A stretch of 64,000 nt of DNA from NCBI GenBank assembly GCA_963699345.1, contig CAVOTL010000001.1, positions 62,001 through 126,000 on the forward strand, read 5' to 3'. The notes beneath the pieces were generated by a model. It was not told where the DNA came from and searched no databases. It saw only the letters and a program-made list of their open reading frames with translations. The position numbers were made by a program, and so were the translations under genes. Source of the stretch: Bog-756 sp963699345 (GTDB lineage Bacteria > Actinomycetota > Acidimicrobiia > Acidimicrobiales > RAAP-2). Below are positions 1 through 10,403 of the stretch, in pieces. Each line of letters begins with the position of its first letter. Positions within the stretch are counted from its first letter, which is position 1.

Positions 1-397
1 CCAGCGCAGCACCTGCTCGGTGCACCACCAGTAGTCCTCGAGTGTCTCGCCCTTCCAGGCGTAGACGGGAACACCCTTCGGGTCGTCGACGGTGCCGTCG
101 GGACCGACGGCCACGGCCGCCGCCGCGTGGTCCTGGGTGGAGAAGATGTTGCAGCTGGCCCACCGGACCTGGGCGCCCGAGGGCGGTGAGCGTCTCGATC
201 AGGACCGCGGTCTGGATCGTCATGTGGAGCGAGCCGGTGATGCGGGCCCCGGCCAGCGGCTGGGCGGCGCCGAACTCGGCGCGCATGGCCATGAGGCCGG
301 GCATCTCGTGCTCGGCCAGGACGATCTCCTTGCGGCCGTAGTCGGCCAGCGAGAGGTCGGCGACCTTGAAGTCGTGGGTGCGTGTGTCGTTCGACAT
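1..397 (-). CDS. ahcY: Adenosylhomocysteinase, 5' end only, frameshifted
   Basis: This is the N-terminal part of S-adenosylhomocysteine hydrolase, the cytosolic enzyme that splits SAH into adenosine and homocysteine; the gene runs off the left edge. The ATG at 397-395 has a good GGAG ribosome site. The first 70 or so codons carry family motifs such as ADLSLADYGRKEI and GSLHMTIQTAVLIETL. At about 174-178 one extra base (CTCGGGCGCC where the frame needs CTCGGCGCC) shifts the frame. Beyond it the family sequence RWASCNIFSTQDHAAAAVAVG continues in another frame to the window edge. The break lies in a short G/C run in the error-rich first 1.4 kb, so a sequencing error is more likely than a pseudogene. 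The met genes 2 kb away use or make homocysteine, which fits a methionine-cycle neighbourhood. Confidence 0.88.
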   Translation of the reverse strand, partial: MSNDTRTHDFKVADLSLADYGRKEIVLAEHEMPGLMAMRAEFGAAQPLAGARITGSLHMTIQTAVLIETLTALGRPGPVGQLQHLLHPGPRGGGRGRRSRRHRRRPEGCSRLRLEGRDTRGLLVVHRAGAAL

Positions 398-704
398 GGT
401 GGCTCCTTCGTCGTGCCGGCCCCGGGCAGGTCCGGTGCTCACCGGTCGGGCCGTCCGGCCCTCCCGTGTGCGTCCGTCCGAGCCCATCCGTCGGCCGTGG
501 CCACAGGTCTCAGGGTCGCTCCGGGCATGTTAGTCCACGGGCTTCCGCGCCCACCCGGGCGGCACCCCGTCGGTCGGCCACGCCTCCGGACGGTCGGTGC
601 GACGGTCACCCGGCCTCCGGACCGGCCCCTGGTAGCTTCGGGCGGTCACGCCGCACGGGGCGACCCCGGCCGGGCCGGTGTGCACGAGCCAGGGGAGGAC
701 ACCG
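398..704. other. Intergenic region between divergent ahcY and beta-helix gene
   Basis: No gene is supported here; the reading frames present look like GC-rich shadows. On the minus strand a TAACAT box (532-527) could be a -10 element for ahcY, giving a leader of about 120 nt, but no convincing -35 accompanies it. I looked for the conserved core of an SAH riboswitch in that leader and did not find it. Confidence 0.4.
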
Positions 705-2377
705 ATGGGTGAGGCCGGCAATGCGTTCGCAGCGGGCACGAGGCTCGGCGCGGTACCGGAGCAGCGGCGCACGGGGCCATGGTGGCGACCTGCCTCCTCG
801 GCGCCGGGCTGCTGGCCGCCTGCGGCTCGTCTCCTCCTCGTCGAGCAGTACCACGACGGCTACGTCGAGCGGCAAGGTCCTGCTCGTGGGCACCTTCCAC
901 GGGCACGCCGGCAAGTACACCAGCATCCAGGCCGCGGTCGACGCGGCGGCGCCCGGCGACTGGATCCTGGTCGCCCCGGGCGACTACCACGAGACGGCGG
1001 ACAGCACGCACCGCGACGCGAGCCGGCCCACGGCGACAACGGCGGCGTGATGATCTCGACCGCCGGACATCCACCTGCGCGGCATGGACCGCTCCACCGT
1101 GGTGGTCGACGGCACCAAGCCGGGCTACGGCGAGTGCAGTTCGAACCCGGCCGCCCAGACCTACGGGGCCGTGGGATCCGACGGCAAGACCGTCGGCCGC
1201 AACGGCATCGTGGTCTGGAAGGCCAACGGGGTGTCCGTCGACAACCTGACCGCCTGCAACTTCCTCGCCGGCACGGGCGACTCGGGCAACGAGATCTGGT
1301 GGAACGGCGGTGCCGACAGCGGCATGGTCGGACCTGCACGGCTACGAGGGCAGCTACCTGACGGCGACGTCGACGTTCTTCGACAACGAGAACACCGCGG
1401 CCCAGTACGGGATCTTCTCGTCGAACTCGGCGGGTCCGGCCACCTGGAACCAGACCTACGCCAGCAACTTCAACGACTCCGGCGAGTACGTGGGGGCGTG
1501 CCACCAGGTCTGCGACATCACGATCAACCACGCCTGGGTCGAGTACAACGCCCTCGGCTACTCGGGTACCAACTCGGGTGGCGCCGTCGTGGTCGAGAAC
1601 TCGCAGTTCGACAACAACCAGGACGGGTTCGACACCAACACCCAGATCGCCGGTGATCCTCCGGCGCCGCAGAACGGCGACTGCCCGGACGGCGCCACCA
1701 GCCCGATCACCCACACCCGCTCGTGCTGGGTGTTCCTGCACAACTACGTCCACGACAACAACAACCCGAACGTGCCGACGGCCGGCTCGGCCAGCCAGGG
1801 GCCGACGGGCACCGGCATGACACTGTCGGGTGGGACCAACGACACGGTCATGGACAACACGTTCGCCGACAACGGGGCGTGGGGTCTCCTGGTGCTCCCC
1901 TATCCCGACTCGAGTACGCCCAAGTACCACCAGTCGTGCTCCGGGACCGGTGGGGTCGAGTCGACGATCTTCGGCTGCGTCTACGACCCCAAGAACGACG
2001 CGGTGCTCCACAACACCTTCACCAACAACGGCTATTTCAAGAATGCGGGCAACGCCGATCTCGCGGAGATCACGCTCTACGGGAACCAGCCGTCCAACTG
2101 CTTCGTGGGCAACGCGACCCCGGACGGGACGTCGCCGTCCGATCTGCAACAGACCAAGACCACCTGCGGGGTGACGACGACATCGGCCGATGACGGCTCC
2201 GCCATCGTCGGTCAGGCGCTGTGCGACACGGGCAACGGGCCGTGTAACTCGACCGAGGTCTACCCGCAGCGGACCGGGGTGGTCATGCACCCGCTGCCGT
2301 CGGGTCTTCCGACCATGGTCGATCCATGCCAGGGTGTGCCGGCGAACGCCTGGTGCCCGGGGGGCAAACCGGTCTGA
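705..2377 (+). CDS. Right-handed beta-helix lipoprotein, multiply frameshifted
   Basis: A secreted protein of the pectate-lyase-like parallel beta-helix type. The ATG at 705 follows a strong AGGGGAGG site. A lipoprotein signal with lipobox LLAAC is read from 779 in a second frame, then a Ser/Thr linker, then beta-helix sequence (SIQAAVDAAAPGDWILVAPGDYHE, which opens many helix domains). The reading frame changes near 770, 830, 1015, 1068 and 1320; from about 1325 to the TGA at 2377 it is open. The long 3' part has the Asn-rich turns typical of the fold (NTFADNGAW, LHNTFTNNGYF). The function is unknown; related folds bind or cleave polysaccharides. Every frame can be joined into one sensible protein, so the indels are probably sequence errors near the contig end. 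Confidence 0.72.
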
Positions 2378-2437
2378 GCCGCCCGGAGTGCTGAGCCGTC
2401 CGGAGTGGGCGGACCGGGCCCGACGCCGGCCCTCGTA

Positions 2438-2468
2438 GTTGACCAACTTGGTCAACATTTGCCAGTAT
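2438..2468 (+). promoter_or_regulatory. metY promoter overlapped by a 19-nt palindrome
   Basis: Positions 2438-2456 read GTTGACCAACTTGGTCAAC, a perfect 9-bp inverted repeat around one central base. It contains a -35-like TTGACC (2440-2445). A CAGTAT -10 candidate (2463-2468) sits exactly 17 nt downstream. An operator covering the -35 box and spacer would suit a dimeric repressor of the metY-metX pair. The regulator is not identifiable from the window. Confidence 0.6.
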
Positions 2469-2529
2469 CGGGACCACCAGTGGGGGCCCCGAGGTACCGC
2501 ACGCCACGCCTGTCCGAAGGAGTCACACC

Positions 2530-3824
<1,295 letters not shown>

Positions 3825-3828
<4 letters not shown>

Positions 3829-4955
3829 CGGCGCCCGACGGGACGGGGATCTGGCAGCCGGACGACGAGCCCGGGGGGCGGAGGTTCGCCCACCTGGGTG
3901 GGACGGACGGCGGGCTCACCCTGGACCACGGCGGGTGGCTACCCGGGGTCACGGTGGCCTACGAGACGTGGGGGACCCTGGACGCGGGCCGCTCGAACGC
4001 GGTGCTCGTACTCCATGCGCTGACCGGCGACTCCCATGCCGCCGGGCCCGCCGGCCCGGGTCACCCCACGGTCGGGTGGTGGGACCCGCTGATCGGCCCG
4101 GGCGCGGCCATCGACACCGATCGCTGGTTCGTGGTCTGCCCCAACGTGCTCGGGGGCTGTCAGGGCACGACCGGGCCGTCCTCGATCTCCCCCGACGGGA
4201 CGCCGTGGGGGTCGAAGTTCCCGCACCTCACCATCCGCGACCAGGTGACCGCCGAGGTCCTGCTCGCCGACCACCTGGGCATCGAGCGATGGGCTGGCGT
4301 GGTCGGCGGGTCCATGGGGGGGATGCGGGTGCTCGAGTGGTGTGTCGGCCATCCGGACCGGGTGCAGCGGGCCGCGGTGCTGGCCGTCGGCGCCGCGGCC
4401 ACTGCCGACGAGATCGCGCTGTGCTCGGTCCAGTGCCGGGCCGTCCGGCTCGACCCCGACTTCCGGGGCGGCGACTACTACTCCTCGGACCGCGCGCCGC
4501 TGGCCGGCATGGCCCTGGCCCGCGGGATCGGTCAGATCAGCTACCGCACCGCCGCGGAGTTCGACCACCGCTTCGGACGCCGACCTCAGGACGCCGAGGA
4601 GCCGTCGGCGGGTGGCCGCTATGCCGTGGAGTCCTACCTCGCCCACCACGGCGACAAGTTGGCCCGCCGTTTCGACCCCAACTCGTATCTGGTGCTGAGC
4701 GAGGCGATGAACAGTCACGACGTCGGTCGGGGACGCGGCGGTCTGACCGCGGCGCTCGCCCGTGTCACCGCCCACGTCGAAGTGGCCGGCATCGACTCGG
4801 ACCGGCTGTACCCGATCGCGCTGCAGAACGAGTTGGCGCGTCTGCTGCCCGGCGGGCGGAAGGCGACGGTGATCGCCTCGGAGTTCGGGCACGACGGCTT
4901 CCTGCTCGAGGTCGACCAGGTCGCGACCGTGGTGTCCGGGGCCCTCCACGCCTGA
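3825..4955 (+). CDS. metX: Homoserine O-acetyltransferase
   Basis: An alpha/beta-hydrolase-fold acyltransferase that activates homoserine with acetyl-CoA, giving the substrate of MetY. I chose the GTG at 3825 because it forms a GTGA overlap with the metY stop and has AAGGGGG upstream; the frame stays open further 5', but that part is metY shadow. The 376 residues match the family. The nucleophile elbow GGSMGGM carries Ser163. The catalytic His lies in the C-terminal EFGHDGFLLE motif, and the family block NVLGGCQGTTGPSS is present. In some bacteria MetX-like enzymes use succinyl-CoA; the pairing with MetY makes acetyl transfer the better guess here. Confidence 0.94.
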
Positions 4956-5071
4956 ACGGTCGGGACCTCCGGTCCGATGCGACGGAGCCGTTCGTCACCT
5001 GGACCGCGTGCTTCCGGGCATGGCTCGTCCGACCCCCGTTCGCGTCCCCGGAGCGCCCTTCCGGCCCATCG

Positions 5072-5159
5072 CACATATGTGTCGAGCGCGAAACACTTGT
5101 TTTGGCTGGCCTGAATGTGACCTTGGGCCTTGTTGCGGTCGTGAGACCACCCGTAGCGT
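5072..5159 (+). promoter_or_regulatory. Palindrome and leaderless-type promoter of the EAL gene
   Basis: In the 211-bp metX/EAL gap there is a perfect 10-bp palindrome CACATATGTG (5072-5081). Further on, TTGTTG (5130-5135) and TAGCGT (5154-5159) are spaced 18 nt apart. The -10 box ends 7 nt before the GTG at 5167, so transcription would start at the start codon. No ribosome site precedes that GTG, which fits a leaderless mRNA. Confidence 0.4.
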
Positions 5160-5166
5160 TGGGACC

Positions 5167-8100
5167 GTGCCGAGGAAGTGGCGAGGGAGGGGGGACCGGT
5201 ACACGGAGTCCACCGGGGACGGCCCGGCGGTCACCGAGGCCTCCCCGGACGCCGCCGATGCGCTGTTGCTCCGCCTCGACCTCCCGAAGACGGCCAGCCC
5301 GGTGCTCGACGAGCTCGACCCGGTGCGGTTGCGCTCCGTACAGGAGGTGCTGCTCGATCCGAGCCTGGTGCTCCGGGCCGTCCGCGCCGACACCGGTGCC
5401 GTCGTCGATTTCGTGTGCGAGGACGCCAACCAGGCGGCCGCCGACTCGCTCGAGGTCACCTTGGACGACCTCGTCGGATCACTGCTGTCGATCACCCTCC
5501 CCGGTCCGACCGGCACCTTCCTCCTCGAGGAGTGCGTCGAGGCGGTGGGCACCGGTGTGAGCATCCGATTCGACGACTACGTCGTCGACGACGTCACGAG
5601 GGGTGAGACCCGGCACTTCGACATCCGCGGACTGCCGGTCGACGACCGCGTCGTGTTCACCTGGCGAGACGTGAGTGACCGCTTCCGCAACGAGCTGGCG
5701 CTCGCCGAGTCGAGGAACCGGTACCGGCTCCTGGCCGAGAACGCCTCCGACGTCGTCGTGCTGCTGGCGACGGACGGGACCATGGAGTGGGTGTCGCCCT
5801 CGGTCGGGTCCCAGCTCGGCTGGGACCCCGACGACCTGGTCGGTCGACCGGTCGGTGACATCGTGCACGGCGAGGACCGGATCCGCCTGGGATCGATGCG
5901 GCGCCATCCCACCGGAGGTCGGGCGTCGACCGAGGAGATGCGGATGCGTTGTGCCGGCGGAGCCCTGTTGTGGGTGTCGGCGACCCTGCGGGACGCGCTC
6001 GACGGGGAGGGTCGCGTGGTCAGCCGGGTACTGGCCCTGCGCAACATCGACAAGAAGGTCCAGACGCGTCTGGAGCTGGAGAACTCCGAGTCGCGCTTCC
6101 GCACCCTCGCCGAGAACGTGTCCGACGTGGTCTTCGCCACGACGGCCGGACGGTTCACCTGGGTGTCTCCGTCGGTCGAGTGGGTGCTCGGGTGGCCACC
6201 CGAGGAACTGGTGGGCCGGGCGGTCACCGATCTCCTCTGCGAGGAGGACCACGACCGGGCGAGGGCGGCGACGGCCGGGGCCACGGTGGGCGAGCGCCTC
6301 GAACCCCTGGAGATCCGGTTCCGGACGTCGTCGGGCGACGTCCGGTGGATGGAGGCGCACTCCCGCGCCGTCCGCGGGGCGCCGGACGTCTCGTACGTCA
6401 CCGGCCTGCAGGACATCGACGAGCGCCACGCCCGCCGGGTCATGCACGATGCCCTGGCGGCCGTCGATGCGGTCCTCGTCGGGGCGGTCGACGAGGACAC
6501 GCTGCTGGCCGACGTGTGTCGGACCCTGGTGGAGACCACGGGGATCTCGCTCGTGTGGTGCTGCCGTTGGCAGGACGACGTCCCCCTGGTGGTGGCGGCC
6601 GCCGGCCGGGGGGCCGAGGTCCTGGTGGCGGGGTCCGACTGCCGATCGGCTCCGGGGCACCTGACCGCGGTTCCGCTGGCCGCCCGGGCCTCGGGTCGCA
6701 TCGAGCTCGAACCGGGGCCGGCGGCGGGGGCGAGCGACGGTGACCCCGACCCGTCCGGGCCCTGGCGGACGAATCTGGGCGTGCCGGTCCGGGTGGACGG
6801 CATCGTGGACCTCGCCTTCGGGATGCACCTCGCCGCGGCCTACGGACCCGATCCGGAAGGGGCGGAGAATTTCGACCGGCTGGCCCAACAGGTGGGGATG
6901 GCCGTGTCGAGGGTCCGGGCCCGTCGCCAGCTGATGGACTCCCTGGCGGAGACGGCCCTCCTGGCCACGGCCATCGAGCAGGCCGGCGAGTCGGTGGTGG
7001 TGACCGGGCTCGACGGCGCCATCGTCTACGCCAATCCCGCCACCTCCGTCACCACCGGGATCCCGATGGAGGAGCTGGTGGGCGCCCCCTCGCGCCTCTT
7101 CGACAGCGGACTGCACGGTCCGACCTTTTGGCGTGAGGTGGAGGACACCCTGGCGTCGGGGGCCAGCTGGCGGGGCATCATCGTCGGCCGCGACCGGAAG
7201 GGTGAGCTGTACGAGGGGGATACCGCCATCACGCCGGTCCGGGACGGGGACGGGATCGTCACCGCCTACGTGTCGGTCCTCCGCAACATCAGCCACGAGC
7301 GCAAGCTCGAAGCGGACCTCGACCGGCTCCGCAACGACCGTGAGTCGGTGGTCGAGGCCATGTCCGGCGTGCGGGTGGGCGCCACCATCGAGGCCACCGC
7401 CGCGTCCTTCTGCGACGCGGTGACGCGCGTCCAGGACATCGACCTCGGCCGCCTCCTGCTGGTCGAGTCGGACGAGGAGGTGGTCCCCCTCGGGATCACC
7501 GGTCCCGCCTACCTCGACTGGGAGGTCGGCGTCCCCCTGACCTTCCCCCGGCTGCGGGGGATGCTCGACCTGTGCCGGTCCGGCTCGTGGTGGATGTCCC
7601 TGGCCGAGGCCGCCGAGACGCTGCCCGATGCCGGGTCGATGATCATGACGCTGCTCGACGAAGGCTTCCGGTCCGTCGGGTTCGCCCCCGTGTGGTGGGA
7701 GGCCCGGATGGTGGCGGTGCTCATCACGGTCAGCCGCACACCGGACAGTCCCGGTTGGATCGAGGGTCGACGTGCCGTCCTGGACGAACTCAGCTCCTTC
7801 GCGGGCTCGGTGCTGGGCGGCCAGGCCGACCGGCGCGACTCGTGGAAGCGGCTGCACGACGACATCCGGGGAATCATCGACGGGGCGCGCTACCACCCCG
7901 TCTTCCAGCCGGTGGTGGGCCTCGCCGACGGGGACGTCCGGGGCCACGAGGCCCTGACCCGCTTCGACTACGCGCGCCGTCCGGACCTGGTGTTCCAGGA
8001 CGCCCACACGGTGGGTCTCGGCATCGAACTCGAGTCCGCCTGTGCCCGGGACGCGGTGCGCTCCGCCCGGGCGCTGCCGTCGGGGACCTGGCTCGGAATC

Positions 8101-8544
8101 AATTTCTCCCCCGAGGCGGTCGTCTCCGGGGCCCTGGCCGATGTCGCCGCGGAGGCGGACCGACCCGTGGTGGTCGAGATCACCGAGCACGTGGAGGTGG
8201 AGAGCTACGCGGCGGTGCGCGAGGCCGTGTCCCGCTGCCCCGGGGTGCGGATCTCGGTGGACGACGCCGGCGCCGGGTACGCCAGCCTGCGTCACATCCT
8301 GGAACTCCAGCCCGACTTCGTGAAGCTCGATATCGGACTCGTCCGCGGCATCGACGCCGATCCGGCCCGCCAGGCGCTGGCCGCCGGACTCCGCCACTAT
8401 GCCGACGAGACCGGGAACACGCTCATCGCCGAGGGGGTCGAGAGCGCTGACGAGGCGCGGACGCTCCAGCGGCTCGGGATACCGCTGGCCCAGGGGTTTC
8501 TGTTCGGACGCCCCTTGCCTGCCTCCGAGACAGCCGGCCGATGA
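5167..8544 (+). CDS. PAS/GAF-EAL cyclic-di-GMP phosphodiesterase
   Basis: A large soluble signalling protein (1125 residues) predicted to hydrolyse c-di-GMP. Approximate order: a divergent PAS-like N-terminus (40-170), PAS (185-300, RYRLLAENASD), PAS (310-420, RFRTLAENVSD), GAF (425-590), PAS (598-715, with IVYANPA), a GAF-like segment (720-885) and a C-terminal EAL domain (895-1120). The EAL domain keeps Glu928 of the E-A-L signature (HEALTRF), INFSP, EITEH, VDDAGAGYA (Asp1032), VKLDIG and AEGVES, so it looks catalytic. No GGDEF domain is present. No membrane segment is seen, so signals are probably small cytosolic ligands. The GTG start rests on the TAGCGT box upstream; an ATG at 5008 is in frame, but the added 53 residues do not look like protein. 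Confidence 0.85.
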   Translation: MPRKWRGRGDRYTESTGDGPAVTEASPDAADALLLRLDLPKTASPVLDELDPVRLRSVQEVLLDPSLVLRAVRADTGAVVDFVCEDANQAAADSLEVTLDDLVGSLLSITLPGPTGTFLLEECVEAVGTGVSIRFDDYVVDDVTRGETRHFDIRGLPVDDRVVFTWRDVSDRFRNELALAESRNRYRLLAENASDVVVLLATDGTMEWVSPSVGSQLGWDPDDLVGRPVGDIVHGEDRIRLGSMRRHPTGGRASTEEMRMRCAGGALLWVSATLRDALDGEGRVVSRVLALRNIDKKVQTRLELENSESRFRTLAENVSDVVFATTAGRFTWVSPSVEWVLGWPPEELVGRAVTDLLCEEDHDRARAATAGATVGERLEPLEIRFRTSSGDVRWMEAHSRAVRGAPDVSYVTGLQDIDERHARRVMHDALAAVDAVLVGAVDEDTLLADVCRTLVETTGISLVWCCRWQDDVPLVVAAAGRGAEVLVAGSDCRSAPGHLTAVPLAARASGRIELEPGPAAGASDGDPDPSGPWRTNLGVPVRVDGIVDLAFGMHLAAAYGPDPEGAENFDRLAQQVGMAVSRVRARRQLMDSLAETALLATAIEQAGESVVVTGLDGAIVYANPATSVTTGIPMEELVGAPSRLFDSGLHGPTFWREVEDTLASGASWRGIIVGRDRKGELYEGDTAITPVRDGDGIVTAYVSVLRNISHERKLEADLDRLRNDRESVVEAMSGVRVGATIEATAASFCDAVTRVQDIDLGRLLLVESDEEVVPLGITGPAYLDWEVGVPLTFPRLRGMLDLCRSGSWWMSLAEAAETLPDAGSMIMTLLDEGFRSVGFAPVWWEARMVAVLITVSRTPDSPGWIEGRRAVLDELSSFAGSVLGGQADRRDSWKRLHDDIRGIIDGARYHPVFQPVVGLADGDVRGHEALTRFDYARRPDLVFQDAHTVGLGIELESACARDAVRSARALPSGTWLGINFSPEAVVSGALADVAAEADRPVVVEITEHVEVESYAAVREAVSRCPGVRISVDDAGAGYASLRHILELQPDFVKLDIGLVRGIDADPARQALAAGLRHYADETGNTLIAEGVESADEARTLQRLGIPLAQGFLFGRPLPASETAGR

Positions 8545-8689
8545 GCGTCCCGGGTGGCTCCCGCCGGCCGGATCCGCCGGGGGAGCCGTCGCCGGCTCCC
8601 TTGTAGGCTGGTCGCGGGGCGGCGCACCGGGTGGTCCCCACCCTCCGGATGACGCCCGTACGGACGACGAGGGACACCGAGGAACCGTG

Positions 8690-9430
8690 GTGGAGTTGGG
8701 GCAGGAGGGACACAGTTTCGAGGCCGTGGAGTCGGTGGTGGCCAACCCCTTCCCGCCCGGCACCGATCCCGACGCCATCCCCCTCCCGGCCGTCGCCCGC
8801 CTTCGTTCCGCCGAGGACAACGAGGAGAACCACCTCCGGTACTGGCAGGCGCACCTCTGGGAGACCCTGCTCCGCTACCGCCGCGCCTACCGCGCCCCCG
8901 CCTGCCCGGATGGGCTGCGGGCCGGCTACGACGACGTGGCCGGAGTCGCCCTGCGCCTGGCGGAACGGGCGACGTCCGGCTTCCCGCTCAGCCCCATCGA
9001 CTCGGTCGGGTGTCATTCGACCCTGAAGGAGTTACGGTCCGGCGCCCTCGGACTCGAAGCCACCGTCGCCGCCCTGGCGGACGGGTCCGGAGCCGGACCC
9101 GTCCCGGTCGGGCCGGCCCGACCCACCGACTTCACCGCGGTGATGGCGACCGTCGCCACCCCGGCCGCCTCCCGGGCCCCGGCCGTCGGACCGGGGGGGT
9201 CGACTCCCGCCGTGGCGGTGGTCGTGGATCCCGTCGGTACCGAGGACGGCCCGACGGAGCCGGCGTCGCCCGGGGCCGCCGACGGGGGGCCGCCCGTCCC
9301 TCTCACCCAGGACCTGTTCGCCCAACCGCCATCGACCCGGTCGTTCGACTTCAAACTCGGCCGACGGGGCTCCCGGGGCCTCCGCCGGGGTCGGAACCTC
9401 GCCGAGGGCGAGCCACCGGCCGACGGCTGA
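8690..9430 (+). CDS. Hypothetical protein with Ala/Pro-rich tail
   Basis: I do not recognise the family. The likely start is the GTG at 8690 (another lies at 8687), behind GAGGA. The product is about 246 residues. The first 110 are charged and look helical (ENHLRYWQAHLWETLLRYRRAYRAP). The remainder is low-complexity Ala/Pro/Gly sequence, ending in a basic stretch rich in Arg and Gly. No signal peptide or membrane segment is evident. It lies 145 bp after the EAL gene on the same strand and converges with oleD, whose stop is only 22 bp away. Confidence 0.6.
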   Translation: MELGQEGHSFEAVESVVANPFPPGTDPDAIPLPAVARLRSAEDNEENHLRYWQAHLWETLLRYRRAYRAPACPDGLRAGYDDVAGVALRLAERATSGFPLSPIDSVGCHSTLKELRSGALGLEATVAALADGSGAGPVPVGPARPTDFTAVMATVATPAASRAPAVGPGGSTPAVAVVVDPVGTEDGPTEPASPGAADGGPPVPLTQDLFAQPPSTRSFDFKLGRRGSRGLRRGRNLAEGEPPADG

Positions 9431-9452
9431 GGTCTGCCGGGGGCGAACGCCG

Positions 9453-10403
9453 TCAGGTGGCGGCGTACGAGGCCGCCAGCCGGGCCAGACCCTCGTCCAC
9501 CCCGACCAATGGCCGCCACCGCAGGACGCGCTGCGTTGCCGCCTGGTCGAACCAGTGGGCCACGGAGAGCTGACGGGCTGCGAACCGGGTGAGGGGCGGC
9601 TCGTCCCCCGGCCAGAACCGGCCGACCAGCCGGCCGGCGATCTCCGCCACGGGGGCCGGTACCGAGCGGACCCGGGGCGGGAGCCCGGCGGCGGCCAGGA
9701 TCCCCTCCACCAGTTCCGCCAGTGGGCGGGGGTCGCCGCCGGTGACCACCCACGCCCGACCCACGGCCTCCTGCGAGTCGGCCGTGCGGTCGAGACCGGC
9801 GACCACGGCGGCCGCGGCGTCGTCCACGAACGTGGTGTCGACAAGCGCGCGTCCGTGGTCGGGCAGGACCAGCCGGCCCTGCCGGGCCCGGTCGACGATC
9901 CGGCCGATCAGCTGGGTGTCACCCGGCCCCCAGACCAGGTGCGGCCGCAGGACCACGGTGGGGACCGTCGTCCGCTCGAACACGAGGCGTTCGGCCATGG
10001 CCTTCGTCCGGGTGTAGAGGTCGGGACCGGCGTAGCGGGGCGCGCCGGCCCCCACGCCGACGGCCGGCCCGCCGTCGAAGGCCACCGACGGCGACGACAC
10101 GTGGACCAGGCGCCCACAGGCCGTGGCGGCCGCCAGCGCGTTGGCCGTTCCTTTGACGTTGACGGCGTAGGCGTCCGACCAGGCCGGTCGCGGGGAGACC
10201 AGGGCGGCCAGGTGGACCACGGCGTCCGCACCCTGCGCCGCCGCCAGCAGGGCCGGCCCGTCGCGCACGTCACCGAGCACCTCGGCGGCACCGGCTCCAC
10301 TGGGGTGCCGCTGGAAGCACGTCACGTCGTCGCCGCGGGCCAGGAGCTGGGTGGCCACGGCCCGGCCGAGCAGGCTCGATCCTCCGGTGACGAGGATCTT
10401 CAC
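9453..10403 (-). CDS. oleD: OleD-like NAD(P)-dependent 2-alkyl-3-oxoalkanoate reductase
   Basis: A 316-residue extended short-chain dehydrogenase of the 3beta-HSD/epimerase type. It has the N-terminal nucleotide motif TGGSSLLGR, and the catalytic pair Tyr130 and Lys134 (YTRTK) after Ser103/Ser104. The GTG start overlaps the stop of the upstream gene as GTGA, so the two are translationally coupled. In known ole clusters OleD reduces the 2-alkyl-3-ketoacid made by OleA to the 2-alkyl-3-hydroxyacid, which OleC then closes to a beta-lactone. The assignment to OleD rests on position beside oleA and oleBC; sequence alone only shows an epimerase/3beta-HSD-like reductase. Confidence 0.85.
   Translation of the reverse strand: MKILVTGGSSLLGRAVATQLLARGDDVTCFQRHPSGAGAAEVLGDVRDGPALLAAAQGADAVVHLAALVSPRPAWSDAYAVNVKGTANALAAATACGRLVHVSSPSVAFDGGPAVGVGAGAPRYAGPDLYTRTKAMAERLVFERTTVPTVVLRPHLVWGPGDTQLIGRIVDRARQGRLVLPDHGRALVDTTFVDDAAAAVVAGLDRTADSQEAVGRAWVVTGGDPRPLAELVEGILAAAGLPPRVRSVPAPVAEIAGRLVGRFWPGDEPPLTRFAARQLSVAHWFDQAATQRVLRWRPLVGVDEGLARLAASYAAT

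Noticed and set aside
398..532. SAH riboswitch before ahcY
   Set aside because: The conserved core expected for that class was not found in the leader, although a long leader is possible.
860..2458. A 532-codon minus-strand frame opposite the beta-helix gene
   Set aside because: Arg/Val/Gly-rich shadow sequence without recognisable motifs; the plus strand has beta-helix sequence.
2378..2529. SAM riboswitch before metY
   Set aside because: No SAM-I/IV-type core was recognised; the region is instead explained by a promoter and a palindrome.
5479..8820. A 1113-codon open frame antisense to the EAL gene
   Set aside because: Long antisense frames are expected at high GC. Its translation is rich in Arg, Gly, His and Pro without domains, while the plus strand has clear PAS and EAL motifs.
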